Source: Saprospiraceae bacterium
GTDB lineage: Bacteria; Bacteroidota; Bacteroidia; Chitinophagales; Saprospiraceae
Direction: 5' to 3'
Length of the DNA: 64,000 nt
NCBI GenBank assembly: GCA_022841345.1
Contig: JALHRR010000004.1
Span: 62,001 to 126,000 of the forward strand
The first letter of the stretch is position 1, and every line of letters starts with the position of its first letter. The position numbers were made by a program, and so were the translations under genes. The notes under the pieces were generated by a model. It worked only from the letters and a program-made list of their open reading frames with translations, ran no database searches and had not been told where the DNA came from. This document shows, piece by piece, positions 17,245 to 26,494 of this stretch.

Positions 17245-17534
17245 GGCTGTTGTGAGATTGCTTCAAAAAAAAAGTGCGAATCATGATTCGCCCCAATCTT
17301 TTTGTCACCACCGCGACCATTATCTTATTAAATAAAAATGTGCTTTCAGGCTGTTCCTGCTTTTAATTTGGCTGTTTACAATACCCATTAAACTCATAAA
17401 CTACTCAACTCTTATACGCTTCGGCTGTTCCCGCCTAAACGCCTAAACGCCTAAACGCCTAAACGCCTAAACGCCTAAACGCCTAAACGCCTAAACCCGG
17501 CTGTTAGATATTAACCGATTAACCGATTAATCAG
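17245..17534 (+). repeat. 8-bp arrays GCCTAAAC x8 and TTAACCGA with GGCTGTT spacers
   Basis: Eight exact copies of GCCTAAAC occupy 17433-17496, flanked by GGCTGTT on both sides (17423 and 17499). TTAACCGA x2 plus TTAATCAG follows (17511-17534). Further GGCTGTT copies lie at 17245, 17349 and 17370. Repeat length and lack of unique spacers exclude CRISPR. Confidence 0.85.
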
Positions 17535-17542
17535 TGTTTCAA

Positions 17543-19144
17543 CTACCTCGTTCCCTCAGTAACTTTCTCATTATCCATCTTCAATGGTTTTCGTGGTAAT
17601 TTTTGGTCTCTCTGTGAAGTATGCCATACCATACTCGCTACAATAGTGGCTGCCTGCTTCATATCATCAGCGACAAGGTGATCCCAATTGTCCATATTGG
17701 AATGATGAGTACGGTTGAAATAAGCCATAGGCTCCTGAATAAACTGAAAACCTGGTACACCCACTCCATCAAATGGTAAGTGGTCTGTTCCTCCTGTATT
17801 GCTAAGTGTGATCGTATTGGCATCCAGGTCTTTGAATGCATCCAGCCAAATTCTGAAAATTGAGGATACCTCAGGATTGCCCTGCAGATAGATTCCACGA
17901 ACTTTTCCTGTTCCGTTATCGAGATTATAATATGCCGAAATTTTGCTTTGTTCAGGCTTAAGGACTTTAGGGATCCAACCTCCCGGCTCGGTTTCAGCCA
18001 GATGAGTCCGCACATAGTTGGCAGATCCATACAGACCTTGTTCTTCTCCGGACCAAAGAGCAAGACGCAATGTTCTTCTTGGCTGAATTCCACTTTCTTT
18101 GATAGTTTCCAATAATATTCTGGCTACCTCCATCATCATGGCAGACCCTGCACCATTGTCAGTAGCTCCGGTACCGGTATGCCAGCTGTCAAAGTGGGCA
18201 CCGAACATCACCACCTCATCTTTTAAATCAGTACCCGGAATTTCCGCTATCACATTGTATTCCATTCCTTTATCAGGCGTCTGATACTGAGCCTTGATTT
18301 CCATAGAGATTTCAGGTTTTACGCCTTTTTCTACCAGTCTTAGCAATCTGTTATAGTGTTCCACTGAAAGTGTGGCCTGGGGAAGGATCTGAGCTTTTTC
18401 ATCATAGGCCCTTACATTTTCAGCATTACTTACGCGAGCACCGGCGACAAACACAGTACCCAGATCTCCTTTGTATCCCCTGTCCAGAATGGCAGCTGCC
18501 TGTTCCTCATACAGGAAAATCCACAATTTTTTATTGAAGGACATCCCTCCCAGTTGTTCCCAGTTTCTTCTCGGACGTGGAACAGGTGCACCTGCATTCG
18601 CCAGTTTTAAAAGATCATCGGAAGTATACCTTGCTGCAGGCGCTTCAAACCATTCTTTGGTATCTCTGATAGAATCCAGAAGAATGAATTTCCCTTTTAA
18701 TTTACCTTTATATTTTTCCAGATCTGCTTCTTCAGACGCTTGCAGATACACCACTTCGCCTTTTACCAGACCTTTTGTGGAAGGAGACCAGGCTTTGGGA
18801 TAAGCTACTACCTGCCAGTATTGCGGGGTTTTTGCGTGCATCTCAAAATGCTCCAATTCCCAGCCCCTGCCAAATGGTCCCCAGGCTTGCTGCTGCACAT
18901 TGGCCATTCCCCAGCTATTCAAAGTTTCCACAGCCCATTTTCTGGCTTTGAAAATTCCTTCAGATCCGGTCAGTCTGGGTCCGTGAACATCACAAATCCA
19001 GGAAGCAATTTCCATGACCTTACTTTGGTCCATTCCATGTTTACGGATGATAGTATTGATTTGCACATCCACTGAATCTTGGGCAAAAGCACTTAGATGA
19101 AGCAGAACAATGAGAAATGGAATGGCTTTTTTGAAAAAGGTCAT
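17543..19144 (-). CDS. Secreted M28-family zinc aminopeptidase
   Basis: 533 residues, signal peptide cleaved near SAFAQ (residue 21). A PA-type insert is likely between about 110 and 270, followed by the M28 catalytic domain. Zinc-site residues are visible: His317 (FGAHFDSWH), Asp329 (TDNGAGS), the Glu367-Glu368 pair (SGEEQGLYGS), Asp409 (NLDNGTG) and a His in NRTHHSNMDNWD (480-481). This is the carboxypeptidase Q / aminopeptidase-like branch. It probably cleaves peptides in the periplasm or outside the cell; there is no T9SS sorting domain. The gene is monocistronic, with a candidate promoter just upstream. Confidence 0.93.
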   Translation of the reverse strand: MTFFKKAIPFLIVLLHLSAFAQDSVDVQINTIIRKHGMDQSKVMEIASWICDVHGPRLTGSEGIFKARKWAVETLNSWGMANVQQQAWGPFGRGWELEHFEMHAKTPQYWQVVAYPKAWSPSTKGLVKGEVVYLQASEEADLEKYKGKLKGKFILLDSIRDTKEWFEAPAARYTSDDLLKLANAGAPVPRPRRNWEQLGGMSFNKKLWIFLYEEQAAAILDRGYKGDLGTVFVAGARVSNAENVRAYDEKAQILPQATLSVEHYNRLLRLVEKGVKPEISMEIKAQYQTPDKGMEYNVIAEIPGTDLKDEVVMFGAHFDSWHTGTGATDNGAGSAMMMEVARILLETIKESGIQPRRTLRLALWSGEEQGLYGSANYVRTHLAETEPGGWIPKVLKPEQSKISAYYNLDNGTGKVRGIYLQGNPEVSSIFRIWLDAFKDLDANTITLSNTGGTDHLPFDGVGVPGFQFIQEPMAYFNRTHHSNMDNWDHLVADDMKQAATIVASMVWHTSQRDQKLPRKPLKMDNEKVTEGTR

Positions 19145-19200
19145 GATATTTAGTTTTAACGTGTGTGGAAATGAGAAGGCTAAATGTACGCCTGACTCTT

Positions 19201-19208
19201 CAAAATTA
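19201..19208 (-). promoter_or_regulatory. Candidate -7 box for the M28 peptidase gene
   Basis: On the minus strand TAATTTTG matches TAnnTTTG. The predicted leader is about 50 bases. No clear -33 TTTG. Confidence 0.45.
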
Positions 19209-19279
19209 CAATAAATAATATTATTCAGGAATTCTCAGGAGTTGCAATTCTAATTTGACTTTAGAAGCGGAATTTTTTC

Positions 19280-19309
19280 TTTGAGACTTTTTAAGATTGC
19301 ATAACTTTC
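19280..19309 (+). promoter_or_regulatory. Candidate promoter of an unannotated + strand transcript
   Basis: TTTG (19280-19283), 18 bases, TAACTTTC (19302-19309), one mismatch from TAnnTTTG. It faces the orphan terminator at 19483-19518. Confidence 0.4.
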
Positions 19310-19315
19310 TGTCAT

Positions 19316-19518
19316 AGGATTTCTACATAATTTTTATTACCGGGAGGAACTTAATGAGCTTTACTCAGAGAATCCTTTACTCCAATCAATAAAACCTGCT
19401 AAAGACACAAAGAGACCATGACCTCATGGTAATAGGAGTAGCTTTGTAAGGCATATCAAATTGTGCTGCATTTTAAGGTTGGGCGGGACATCCATTCGGG
19501 ATGTTCCGCTTGTTTTTT
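19316..19518 (+). ncRNA. Candidate small RNA of about 200 nt
   Basis: Bounded by a candidate promoter and by a strong terminator that points on the + strand although both flanking genes are on the minus strand. Internal pairing is possible: ACCATGA-CC-TCATGGT (near 19415-19430) and TACTCC/GGAGTA enclosing it. No good reading frame is present. It does not show the marks I know for tmRNA, SRP RNA or RNase P RNA; 6S RNA could not be excluded. Its 3' end touches the convergent transporter gene. Confidence 0.4.
19483..19518 (+). terminator. Orphan intrinsic terminator
   Basis: An 11-bp stem, GCGGGACATCC (19483-19493) with GGATGTTCCGC (19499-19509), then TTGTTTTTT. The T-tract lies on the + strand; on the minus strand the hairpin is followed by CCAACCTT, so it fits a + strand transcript better than the convergent transporter gene. 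Confidence 0.75.
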
Positions 19519-20395
19519 ATGCTGCTTTGCTGTTCATTTTCCCGAACCAACTCACCAGAATTCCACCCGTTATAAACATAATCAGCGAATATACCGCCGG
19601 TGGAACCGCTATTTGAGGGTTATTGAGCAATGTTGCTGATGTTGCTATGGCTATGGCCAGCGTCCCATTTTGAATTCCTGTTTCTAAAGATATAGTCGAA
19701 CTTTGTTTGAACGACAGACCTGCCCATCGGGCACTGAGGAAGCCAATAAGCAATGAAGCAAGATTGAGTACAAGTGCCGGTAAGCCGGTTTGAATAAAGA
19801 AGGGTATGATGTTATCCCGGTCCTTCAGGATGGCTCCCAGAATGATAATGATGATGAAGACTGTTGATGCTATTTTCACGGGTCTTTCCAACCTTTGCGC
19901 AGTAGCCGGGATCCGGCTTTTCAGAATCATTCCCAGTCCTACCGGAATGATCGTAATGACCATTATTTGAAGCATTGTTTTGAAAACCGGAAGCGCTATA
20001 TATTTTCCCTCTCCGATGAAATGCTCCATTGCAAAATTAATCAGAAGTGGAATTGTGATAATAGTTATGAGGCTGGAAATAGCTGTCAATGTGATGGATA
20101 ATGCGGCGTCGCATTTGGCTAAATAAGCAAGAAGATTAGAAGTAGCCCCACCCGGACAAGCAGCCAGCAAGATGATCCCTACCGCAAATTCAGGCTTTAA
20201 ATCCGGCCAGATTTTCATCAATCCTATAGCCAGCAGAGGTAGTAGAAGCAACTGGTTTACCAGGCCAATAAATGCGGCTTTTGGAAATATAGCCACCCTC
20301 TTAAAATCTGAAATAGATAATGCCAATCCCATTCCCAGCATTATAATTCCTAATGCCAGAGGCAAAAATATTTCAGTCAGAAGATTGGCTTCCAT
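19517..20395 (-). CDS. Bile acid:sodium symporter (SBF) family transporter
   Basis: 292 residues, about nine or ten membrane segments, no signal peptide. Family motifs are clear: ACPGGATSNLLAYLAKCD (about 89-106), the conserved crossing region of ASBT/SBF proteins, and LETGIQNGTLAIAIA (about 246-260), the second sodium-site helix. Bacterial members carry organic anions, keto acids or similar compounds with sodium; the substrate here is unknown. The gene is alone, between an orphan terminator and the terminator of the next minus-strand gene. Confidence 0.92.
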   Translation of the reverse strand: MEANLLTEIFLPLALGIIMLGMGLALSISDFKRVAIFPKAAFIGLVNQLLLLPLLAIGLMKIWPDLKPEFAVGIILLAACPGGATSNLLAYLAKCDAALSITLTAISSLITIITIPLLINFAMEHFIGEGKYIALPVFKTMLQIMVITIIPVGLGMILKSRIPATAQRLERPVKIASTVFIIIIILGAILKDRDNIIPFFIQTGLPALVLNLASLLIGFLSARWAGLSFKQSSTISLETGIQNGTLAIAIATSATLLNNPQIAVPPAVYSLIMFITGGILVSWFGKMNSKAA

Positions 20396-20454
20396 ATCTT
20401 AATTTTCTTGTAATGATATAGAAATTATAGGATATTCCGATCAGAGTAAAATTT

Positions 20455-20483
20455 AAAAAGAAAAGGAGCCTTTCAGCTCCTTT
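20455..20483 (-). terminator. Terminator of the coiled-coil protein gene
   Basis: On the minus strand AAAGGAGC-TGAAAG-GCTCCTTT is followed by TCTTTTTAAAT. It lies 10 bases after the stop of the gene at 20494. Confidence 0.85.
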
Positions 20484-20493
20484 CATTATTTAA

Positions 20494-21882
20494 TTATTCT
20501 TCTTCAGATGTATCCGGTATGGATTCAGATGGCATTTCTTCTGCTACCAGAGCTGCATCTTTTGTTTGCGAATCTTCCGGTGCTGCAGTTTCGCTGCTTC
20601 CGGGTTCCGGTGAAGAAAGGCCCTCTCCGGAATTTACCTCTGCTGATTCAGGGGCAATATTGGCTTCCTCTGATTGCAAATCCTTGGGTCCAATGATGGC
20701 TGCCGCTGCTTTTTCCAATTTACCTTCCTCTTCTTTTCTTTGCTCCGCAGCCTCTTTTATTTCCGCAGCAATCTTTTCCTGAGCGGCTTTTTTAGCATCT
20801 TCAAGCTCTGTCCGCTTTTTCTCCTTTTCCTTAATACTGGAAAGCTTTGACTCCAGCTCGGCCTTTGTAGCCAGCATGTCTGCCAGTTTTAGTTCTTTGG
20901 AATCAATTCTCTCCTGAACCATTTTGATTTTGGCTTCACGAAGTTGCGCTTCCAGCATTCCGCCGGATTCACCGACTCTTTTGTCCTGGAAGTTGATTTC
21001 TTCCTTATCTCTCTTGATAGAATTCTGCATTTTTTTGATGGCATCCAGCAATCCTGTCAATCTGCGTTCGATTCTATTATTATTGTTATTATTATCTCCC
21101 GCACCTTCCTGCTTAGGTTCTGATCCAAATCTTTTTTCCTTGACAATCTTGAATGCCTCGTCAATTCTTGCCCATACTTTATTCCTGTGCTCTTTCGTGA
21201 ACCGTGTATCCTTCAATTTATTCTGCAGTTGCTTTAAATCCTCAAAAAGCACATGTAAGCTCAATCCTTTGCCCGTTCTTTCCTCAATATCTTCCAGTTG
21301 CTTATTGAATTGTTCAAAATTGGTTTTGGATTCATCATTGAATTCCTTATCCATATCCTTTCTCAATTCTTTCAGGCGGGTAAACATATTATTGGTCTGC
21401 TCCTTCAATGCTGCCGCATGGGATCTGAATATATTTCTTTCCTGAATCTGTCCCTGAACCTTATCCCAGAAGTTTTTCAACTCATCCCAGGCTTGAATGC
21501 TGTATTTACCGGCGAGTTCAATTCTGTCTTTAATTTCTTCTACTTCGGAATGGTAGGTTTTATAGAGTTTGGATGATAACACTACAAAATGCCATTCAGC
21601 CTGTGCTCTTTTTAACAGATCTTCTTTTTCTACTCCATAACCTTCAGGGAGTAAATCTCCTATCAGCTTGAGATCGGTGCTGAAAGTAGAGCTTCCTTCA
21701 GGAAACTGGACAGATCCATCATCTTTCCAATCGTGTAACAATTGATTTTCAAGCTCCTGGGTTACAACAGCTTCAGGTATAACGTGTACATCTATTTTAT
21801 TGGATTCTTCCAGTAAATCTAATGCCAGCAGTACTCTTTCTTCGTTGGGATTTTTACCCCACAATACAAGTTTTGATTTCAT
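20494..21882 (-). CDS. Coiled-coil cytoplasmic protein, possibly DUF349-like
   Basis: 462 residues without signal or membrane segment. An N-terminal domain of about 100 residues (KSKLVLWGKNPNEERVLLAL) is followed by long charged helices. Residues about 130-255 show spaced Trp and basic positions (AWDELKNFWDKVQ, NKVWARIDEAFKIVKEKRF) reminiscent of DUF349 repeats. An Asn run (DNNNNNNR) separates a second coiled coil (about 270-390) rich in Lys and Glu. The last 70 residues are acidic, Ser/Pro/Glu-rich and disordered. Such proteins are common in Bacteroidota but of unknown role. The DUF349 relation is a guess from helix pattern. The gene has its own terminator. Confidence 0.75.
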   Translation of the reverse strand: MKSKLVLWGKNPNEERVLLALDLLEESNKIDVHVIPEAVVTQELENQLLHDWKDDGSVQFPEGSSTFSTDLKLIGDLLPEGYGVEKEDLLKRAQAEWHFVVLSSKLYKTYHSEVEEIKDRIELAGKYSIQAWDELKNFWDKVQGQIQERNIFRSHAAALKEQTNNMFTRLKELRKDMDKEFNDESKTNFEQFNKQLEDIEERTGKGLSLHVLFEDLKQLQNKLKDTRFTKEHRNKVWARIDEAFKIVKEKRFGSEPKQEGAGDNNNNNNRIERRLTGLLDAIKKMQNSIKRDKEEINFQDKRVGESGGMLEAQLREAKIKMVQERIDSKELKLADMLATKAELESKLSSIKEKEKKRTELEDAKKAAQEKIAAEIKEAAEQRKEEEGKLEKAAAAIIGPKDLQSEEANIAPESAEVNSGEGLSSPEPGSSETAAPEDSQTKDAALVAEEMPSESIPDTSEEE

Positions 21883-22112
21883 TTCTCAATTACTTATTAC
21901 AAATTTTTATCTCAATGTCAATTGACACTATTTACATTTTGGGATTTTTCTAAAGCCGAAGCATTCGAATTACCCTTGTAGTGCTTACAAAAATACTATA
22001 CTATATATGAGTATGTTAAAAATGACACATAAAATTCACCTCTAATTGCTATGATAGTGATCATCTTTAATTTTCATTTCAGTTCAGCAAATGTATAAAC
22101 ACTTGCCGGATT

Positions 22113-23102
22113 CTAAACTAATTCTTTTTCAAGCAGCCATTCAGCTATCTGAACAGCATTTGTAGCAGCGCCTTTTCTGAGATTGTCAGACACTATCCAC
22201 ATATTCAGTGTGTTTGGCTGCGACTCGTCTCTTCTGATTCTTCCCACAAAAACTTCGTCTCTGTCTGCGGATAGCACCGGCATTGGGTACACATTATTTG
22301 CCGGATCATCCTGAAGGACCACACCCGGTGCATTTGACAAAATATTTTTCACCTCATCCAAATCAAAATCTTTCTCGAATTCTATATTGACAGATTCGCT
22401 GTGACCGCCCATTACAGGAACTCTCACAGTGGTAGCTGTTACCCTAATCGTGTCGTCACCCATTATTTTTTTTGTCTCATTGACCATTTTCATTTCTTCT
22501 TTTGTGTACCCATTTGCCAAAAAGCTGTCAATATGAGGAAGCACGTTCATGTCGATGACATGTGGGTACACTTTATTGTGTGGCGTATTATTTCTTTCGC
22601 CCATCAATTGATCTACTGCATTTTTTCCGGTACCGGTGACAGACTGATAGGTAGATACTACAATTCTTTTGATGCCGTAAGCTTTATGAAGTGGATTCAA
22701 TGCAACAACCATCTGAATGGTCGAACAGTTGGGATTGGCAATGATTTTATCTGATTTTTCTAACACATGTCCATTTACTTCAGGAACTACCAGCTTTTTC
22801 TCCGGGTCCATTCTCCAGGCTGAAGAATTGTCAATAACAGTGGCACCTGCTGCGGCAAAATGAGGTGCCCATTCCAATGATGTACTTCCTCCTGCAGAAA
22901 AAATAGCAATATCAGGTTGTTGCAAAATGGCATCCTCCATGCTCACGACCTTATAATTCTGTCCCTGATAGCTCACAATCTGACCGACTGATCTTGCTGA
23001 GGCAACCGGGATCAATTCTGTCAATGGGAAATTTCTCTCAGATAATACCTGTAACATTTTTGTTCCTACAAGCCCTGTGGCTCCTACGACGGCAACTTTC
23101 AT
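22113..23102 (-). CDS. asd: Aspartate-semialdehyde dehydrogenase
   Basis: 329 residues, full length for the family. It reduces aspartyl phosphate to aspartate semialdehyde for lysine/diaminopimelate, threonine and methionine synthesis. The NADP-binding motif VGATGLVGTKML opens the protein, the catalytic cysteine is Cys126 in IIANPNCSTIQM, and the conserved VMGGHSESVNIEF segment carries the active-site histidine. It is divergent from the lamin-tail surface gene, and both promoters can be seen in the shared gap. No other amino-acid genes are adjacent. Confidence 0.97.
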   Translation of the reverse strand: MKVAVVGATGLVGTKMLQVLSERNFPLTELIPVASARSVGQIVSYQGQNYKVVSMEDAILQQPDIAIFSAGGSTSLEWAPHFAAAGATVIDNSSAWRMDPEKKLVVPEVNGHVLEKSDKIIANPNCSTIQMVVALNPLHKAYGIKRIVVSTYQSVTGTGKNAVDQLMGERNNTPHNKVYPHVIDMNVLPHIDSFLANGYTKEEMKMVNETKKIMGDDTIRVTATTVRVPVMGGHSESVNIEFEKDFDLDEVKNILSNAPGVVLQDDPANNVYPMPVLSADRDEVFVGRIRRDESQPNTLNMWIVSDNLRKGAATNAVQIAEWLLEKELV

Positions 23103-23124
23103 TTCGGGGGGATAGTTTAATTAG

Positions 23125-23155
23125 ATTGATTGGATTATTTCTTACTATATATTTG
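23125..23155 (+). promoter_or_regulatory. Candidate promoter of the lamin-tail surface gene
   Basis: ATTG (23125-23128), 19 bases, TATATTTG (23148-23155). The leader would be about 130 bases. Confidence 0.45.
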
Positions 23156-23250
23156 GAACTGGAATTTGCCCAAAAGATTGTGTTTAATTTAATGTATATA
23201 ATTTACCTTGCTCTTTTATTGTTTTTACCTTAGCTGGTCAAACGCCACTG

Positions 23251-23280
23251 CAAATATAAAGGGCTATTTCGGAAATCAAA
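23251..23280 (-). promoter_or_regulatory. Candidate promoter of asd
   Basis: On the minus strand TTTG (complement of 23277-23280), 18 bases, TATATTTG (complement of 23251-23258): both boxes match consensus. It sits just before the divergent start codon at 23291, so the two transcription units overlap. Confidence 0.55.
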
Positions 23281-23290
23281 GTGAGTAGGC

Positions 23291-25888
23291 ATGAAGGGAT
23301 TATATTCGGTTCTGTTTTTTTTACTAAGTATTACTTTATCTGCACAATTGGCAGAGGACTTTTCTGACACGGATCTCAGCAACAGATGGTCAGGAGATCT
23401 TGGAAATTTTATAGTCAATGACTTCGGGGAGCTACAATTGCAGGCCGCTGCAGGAGGCACTTCTTATCTGGCCAGCCCGGTAGCATTGCCTGATAGCATC
23501 TCCTGGAATGTATATGTCAGAATGGAATTTGAGCCATCTGCCTCCAACCGGCTAAGACTATGGTTGCTTTCTGATACGGAACAATTGGATTCCGGTAATG
23601 GCTATTATTTGGAAATCGGAGAATCAGGGAATCAGGATGCCATCCGGTTTTTCTATAAAAATGGCTCCACCCGGACTCAACTGGCAGCAGGCAAATCCGG
23701 TGGTGTTGGTCTTGCAAATGCCATTGCACGAATTCGCATCGACTATACTACCAATCAGGAATGGGTCATGATAGTAGATTATGAAGGTGGATTTTTGCCG
23801 GAAGAAGAATTCAGAATCCAGCGCACCATTGAATTTCCGTTGCCACAGCAGTACTTTTTTGGATTCTGGTGCACATACACGGAAACCAGAAAGAACTTGT
23901 TCTTTTTTGATGACGTATTGATAGAGGAGCCTTCCGAAGATCTGAGCCCGCCGACTGTAATAAATTTTGCCGTTGACGGAAATAATAAAATTGCTATTTT
24001 CTTTAATGAGCAGATAGATGAAGCCTCGGTCCTGAATACGCAAAACTACACTTTGACCCCTCCGATAAGTCTGCTCCAATCCAGCCTTGTCAGTCCAACT
24101 CAGTTATTACTGGAGTACACTAGTCCGTTCCAAAGTCAAACTACCTATCAACTGAACCTCAGAGGTATTACAGACAAGGCTGGTAATCCCATGAGAGATA
24201 CGATCTTCAGTTTTGATTATTTTGAAGTGGTACCAGTCACCAAATTTGATATCATTTTCAATGAATTGATGGTAAGACCAAGTCCCGGACGTGGATTGCC
24301 GGAACAAGAATATATTGAATTATTCAATATCTCCAATAAAGTGATAGATCTCGCAGATTTGCAGATTAGGGATGGCAGCTCAGTAAGACTTTTGCCTCCC
24401 TTGGTATTATTACCCGGGGAATATGTAATTCTTTGCAGTAATAGTAATGTAAATGTTTTCGAACCATTTGGTAAAGTGGCGGGTATGGGAGTTTTTCCAT
24501 CATTGACAGATGCAGGTAAGTTATTAATTTTGGAGAATCGATCCTCTGAATACATTCATCACGTACAATATACTGATAAATGGTACAGAGATAATGTCAA
24601 AAGCAGGGGCGGATTCAGTCTTGAGTTGATTAATCCGGATGCCATCTGTCAGCTTTCGGAAAACTGGAGAGGTAGTGACGCAGCTTTAGGGGGCACGCCC
24701 GGAATGCCCAACTCAGTCTTGCTGAGAGTACCTGATATTCAGCAAGCCAAAGTACTCACTGCATATGTTTCAGATCCCCGTCAGTTGCAAATCACATTTG
24801 ATAAACTTCTGGACCCCTCAACTATTCAAGGTAATTCATTCGCTACATTTTCGCCTTCAGTATCCGTGGCTGCGACTTCGCTCAGCACACCTGATCTGAA
24901 TATTTTAAATATTACTTTCAGTGAAGATCTGCCGGCTGGAGTTGTATTGGAAATGACCATTCAGCAGGTAGTTCAGGACTGTAAGGGCCTACCCGTAATG
25001 ATCAGTTTCAGGCCTGAATTTGGGTTGCCGGAGTTACCTGAAACGGGGGATTTGCGGATAAATGAAGTATTGTATTTACCTGATGTGGGTGGTTCTCGTT
25101 TTGTGGAATTGATTAATGTTTCTGAAAAGATCATAGATATCAAAGATATTTTTTTAACCAATGCCACGGGGACTACTCCCGAAGGTTTCAAAATTAATGC
25201 CTTGTATCAGCTGCTTCCGGGCAATATTGTAGCTGTTACTGAAGCACCTGAATATATCATTGAAAGATATCAGCCCCCATCTAATGCAAACATTGTTAAC
25301 GGCCGCGTACCTACGCTCCCCGATAAAGCAGGCAATTTGCAGGTTTACACTACCATCCTTGCGGATAAAGTTATCCTGGATGATCTGAATTATTCCGATG
25401 ATTTCCATTTCGGGCTTTTGAGTAATAAAAGAGGAACCTCTATCGAACGAATTGACCCGCTTGGTCCTACCAGCAATAAAAGTAACTGGCATTCAGCTGC
25501 AAGCTCCGTGCGAAATGCTACTCCGGGCTATATTAATTCTCAGTTTAGGCAACAAATGGCCAATGCAGATCAGTTTATTTCTATAGCTGATCCATTTTTA
25601 TCACCGGATGGCGATGGCAACAGAGATGCTTTATTTATTCAGTATGATCTTCCGACAGGTGGATTCAGAGCCAAAGTTGCAGTGTATGACTCTGAAGGAA
25701 GGTTGATAAATACAATTGCAAACGGTGAAATTGTAGCTGCTTCAGGTAACTTCAAATGGGATGGCAGTTCTGATACAGGAACCAGATCCCGAATGGGAAT
25801 TTATATCATTCTGGCAGAATTGACAGGAGCAGATGGCACCATCTTACGATTAAAGAAAGATGTTGTTTTAGGTGGAGTATTTGATTAA
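23291..25888 (+). CDS. Secreted multi-domain protein with lamin-tail domains
   Basis: 865 residues, signal peptide cleaved near LSAQ (residue 18). An N-terminal beta-sandwich (about 20-210) resembles glycan-binding concanavalin-like folds. It is followed by an Ig-like domain (about 215-318; PPTVINFAVDGNNKIAIFF), a lamin-tail domain (about 322-435; IIFNELMVRPSPG ... YIELFNIS), a second Ig-like domain, a second lamin-tail domain (about 590-700; LRINEVLYLPDVGGSRFVEL) and a FlgD-like Ig domain at the C-terminus (about 770-865; SPDGDGNRDAL, WDGSSDTGTRSRMGIY). This set is common in Bacteroidota surface and extracellular proteins. The end is not a standard T9SS domain, though the FlgD-like fold is related. 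Function unknown. Confidence 0.88.
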   Translation: MKGLYSVLFFLLSITLSAQLAEDFSDTDLSNRWSGDLGNFIVNDFGELQLQAAAGGTSYLASPVALPDSISWNVYVRMEFEPSASNRLRLWLLSDTEQLDSGNGYYLEIGESGNQDAIRFFYKNGSTRTQLAAGKSGGVGLANAIARIRIDYTTNQEWVMIVDYEGGFLPEEEFRIQRTIEFPLPQQYFFGFWCTYTETRKNLFFFDDVLIEEPSEDLSPPTVINFAVDGNNKIAIFFNEQIDEASVLNTQNYTLTPPISLLQSSLVSPTQLLLEYTSPFQSQTTYQLNLRGITDKAGNPMRDTIFSFDYFEVVPVTKFDIIFNELMVRPSPGRGLPEQEYIELFNISNKVIDLADLQIRDGSSVRLLPPLVLLPGEYVILCSNSNVNVFEPFGKVAGMGVFPSLTDAGKLLILENRSSEYIHHVQYTDKWYRDNVKSRGGFSLELINPDAICQLSENWRGSDAALGGTPGMPNSVLLRVPDIQQAKVLTAYVSDPRQLQITFDKLLDPSTIQGNSFATFSPSVSVAATSLSTPDLNILNITFSEDLPAGVVLEMTIQQVVQDCKGLPVMISFRPEFGLPELPETGDLRINEVLYLPDVGGSRFVELINVSEKIIDIKDIFLTNATGTTPEGFKINALYQLLPGNIVAVTEAPEYIIERYQPPSNANIVNGRVPTLPDKAGNLQVYTTILADKVILDDLNYSDDFHFGLLSNKRGTSIERIDPLGPTSNKSNWHSAASSVRNATPGYINSQFRQQMANADQFISIADPFLSPDGDGNRDALFIQYDLPTGGFRAKVAVYDSEGRLINTIANGEIVAASGNFKWDGSSDTGTRSRMGIYIILAELTGADGTILRLKKDVVLGGVFD

Positions 25889-25929
25889 GCCATATCAACT
25901 TCGGTTATTCACTTCTATAAATCATCACA

Positions 25930-26385
25930 ATGGAAATAAAATTCGTTTGCCTACCATTCGATGAGCTCAACATTTACCAGCTTTACGAATTATTGAAACT
26001 CAGGCAGGAAGTGTTTATAGTGGAGCAACAATGTTTTTATCTTGACAATGACGGCAGGGATTTAGAGAGTTTTCATTTAATGGGAATGGATCAGAATAAT
26101 AAAATAGTTGCCTACGCCAGACTCTTGCCGCCTGGTATTTCATATCCTGATTACGCATCATTCGGAAGAATTGTCACTACTCCGACGTTTCGCGGCAAAA
26201 TGTTGGGTAAAAAATTGATGGAAGAAGTAATGACAAAATGCGAATCCTTTTTCCCTTCTCAACCCATCAAGATTTCTGCTCAGAGTTATTTGCTTAGATT
26301 CTATGAAAGCTTCGGATTTTTAAAAGTCGGAGAGGAATACCTGGAAGATGATATTCCCCACCATGCTATGGTTTTCTACCATTGA
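25930..26385 (+). CDS. elaA: ElaA-like GNAT acetyltransferase
   Basis: 151 residues, the usual length for ElaA. The N-terminus (LYELLKLRQEVFIVEQQCFY and DLESFHL) is the ElaA signature, and SFGRIVTTPTFRGKMLGKKL is the acetyl-CoA binding motif A of the GNAT fold (R/Q-x-x-G-x-G/A region). The C-terminal FYESFGFLKVGEEYLEDDIPH is also conserved in the family. The physiological substrate of ElaA is not established. It lies 41 bases after the lamin-tail gene on the same strand and may share its transcript. Confidence 0.92.
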   Translation: MEIKFVCLPFDELNIYQLYELLKLRQEVFIVEQQCFYLDNDGRDLESFHLMGMDQNNKIVAYARLLPPGISYPDYASFGRIVTTPTFRGKMLGKKLMEEVMTKCESFFPSQPIKISAQSYLLRFYESFGFLKVGEEYLEDDIPHHAMVFYH

Positions 26386-26494
26386 ATAATATACATTAAG
26401 AAAAAATATAATATGAATTATTGAGGTCTTTCATGTATTATTGCTGAACAATACTCAGATCTTGTTATTTTTATTTAAAGTTATATCTCTAATC

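Noticed and set aside
17433-17496. Possible CRISPR-like array
   Set aside because: Eight exact 8-bp units with no spacers; a simple tandem repeat, and no cas genes nearby.
26441-26494. TTG start for the isoaspartyl methyltransferase
   Set aside because: It adds a hydrophobic leader absent in this cytoplasmic family; ATG at 26495 gives the normal length.
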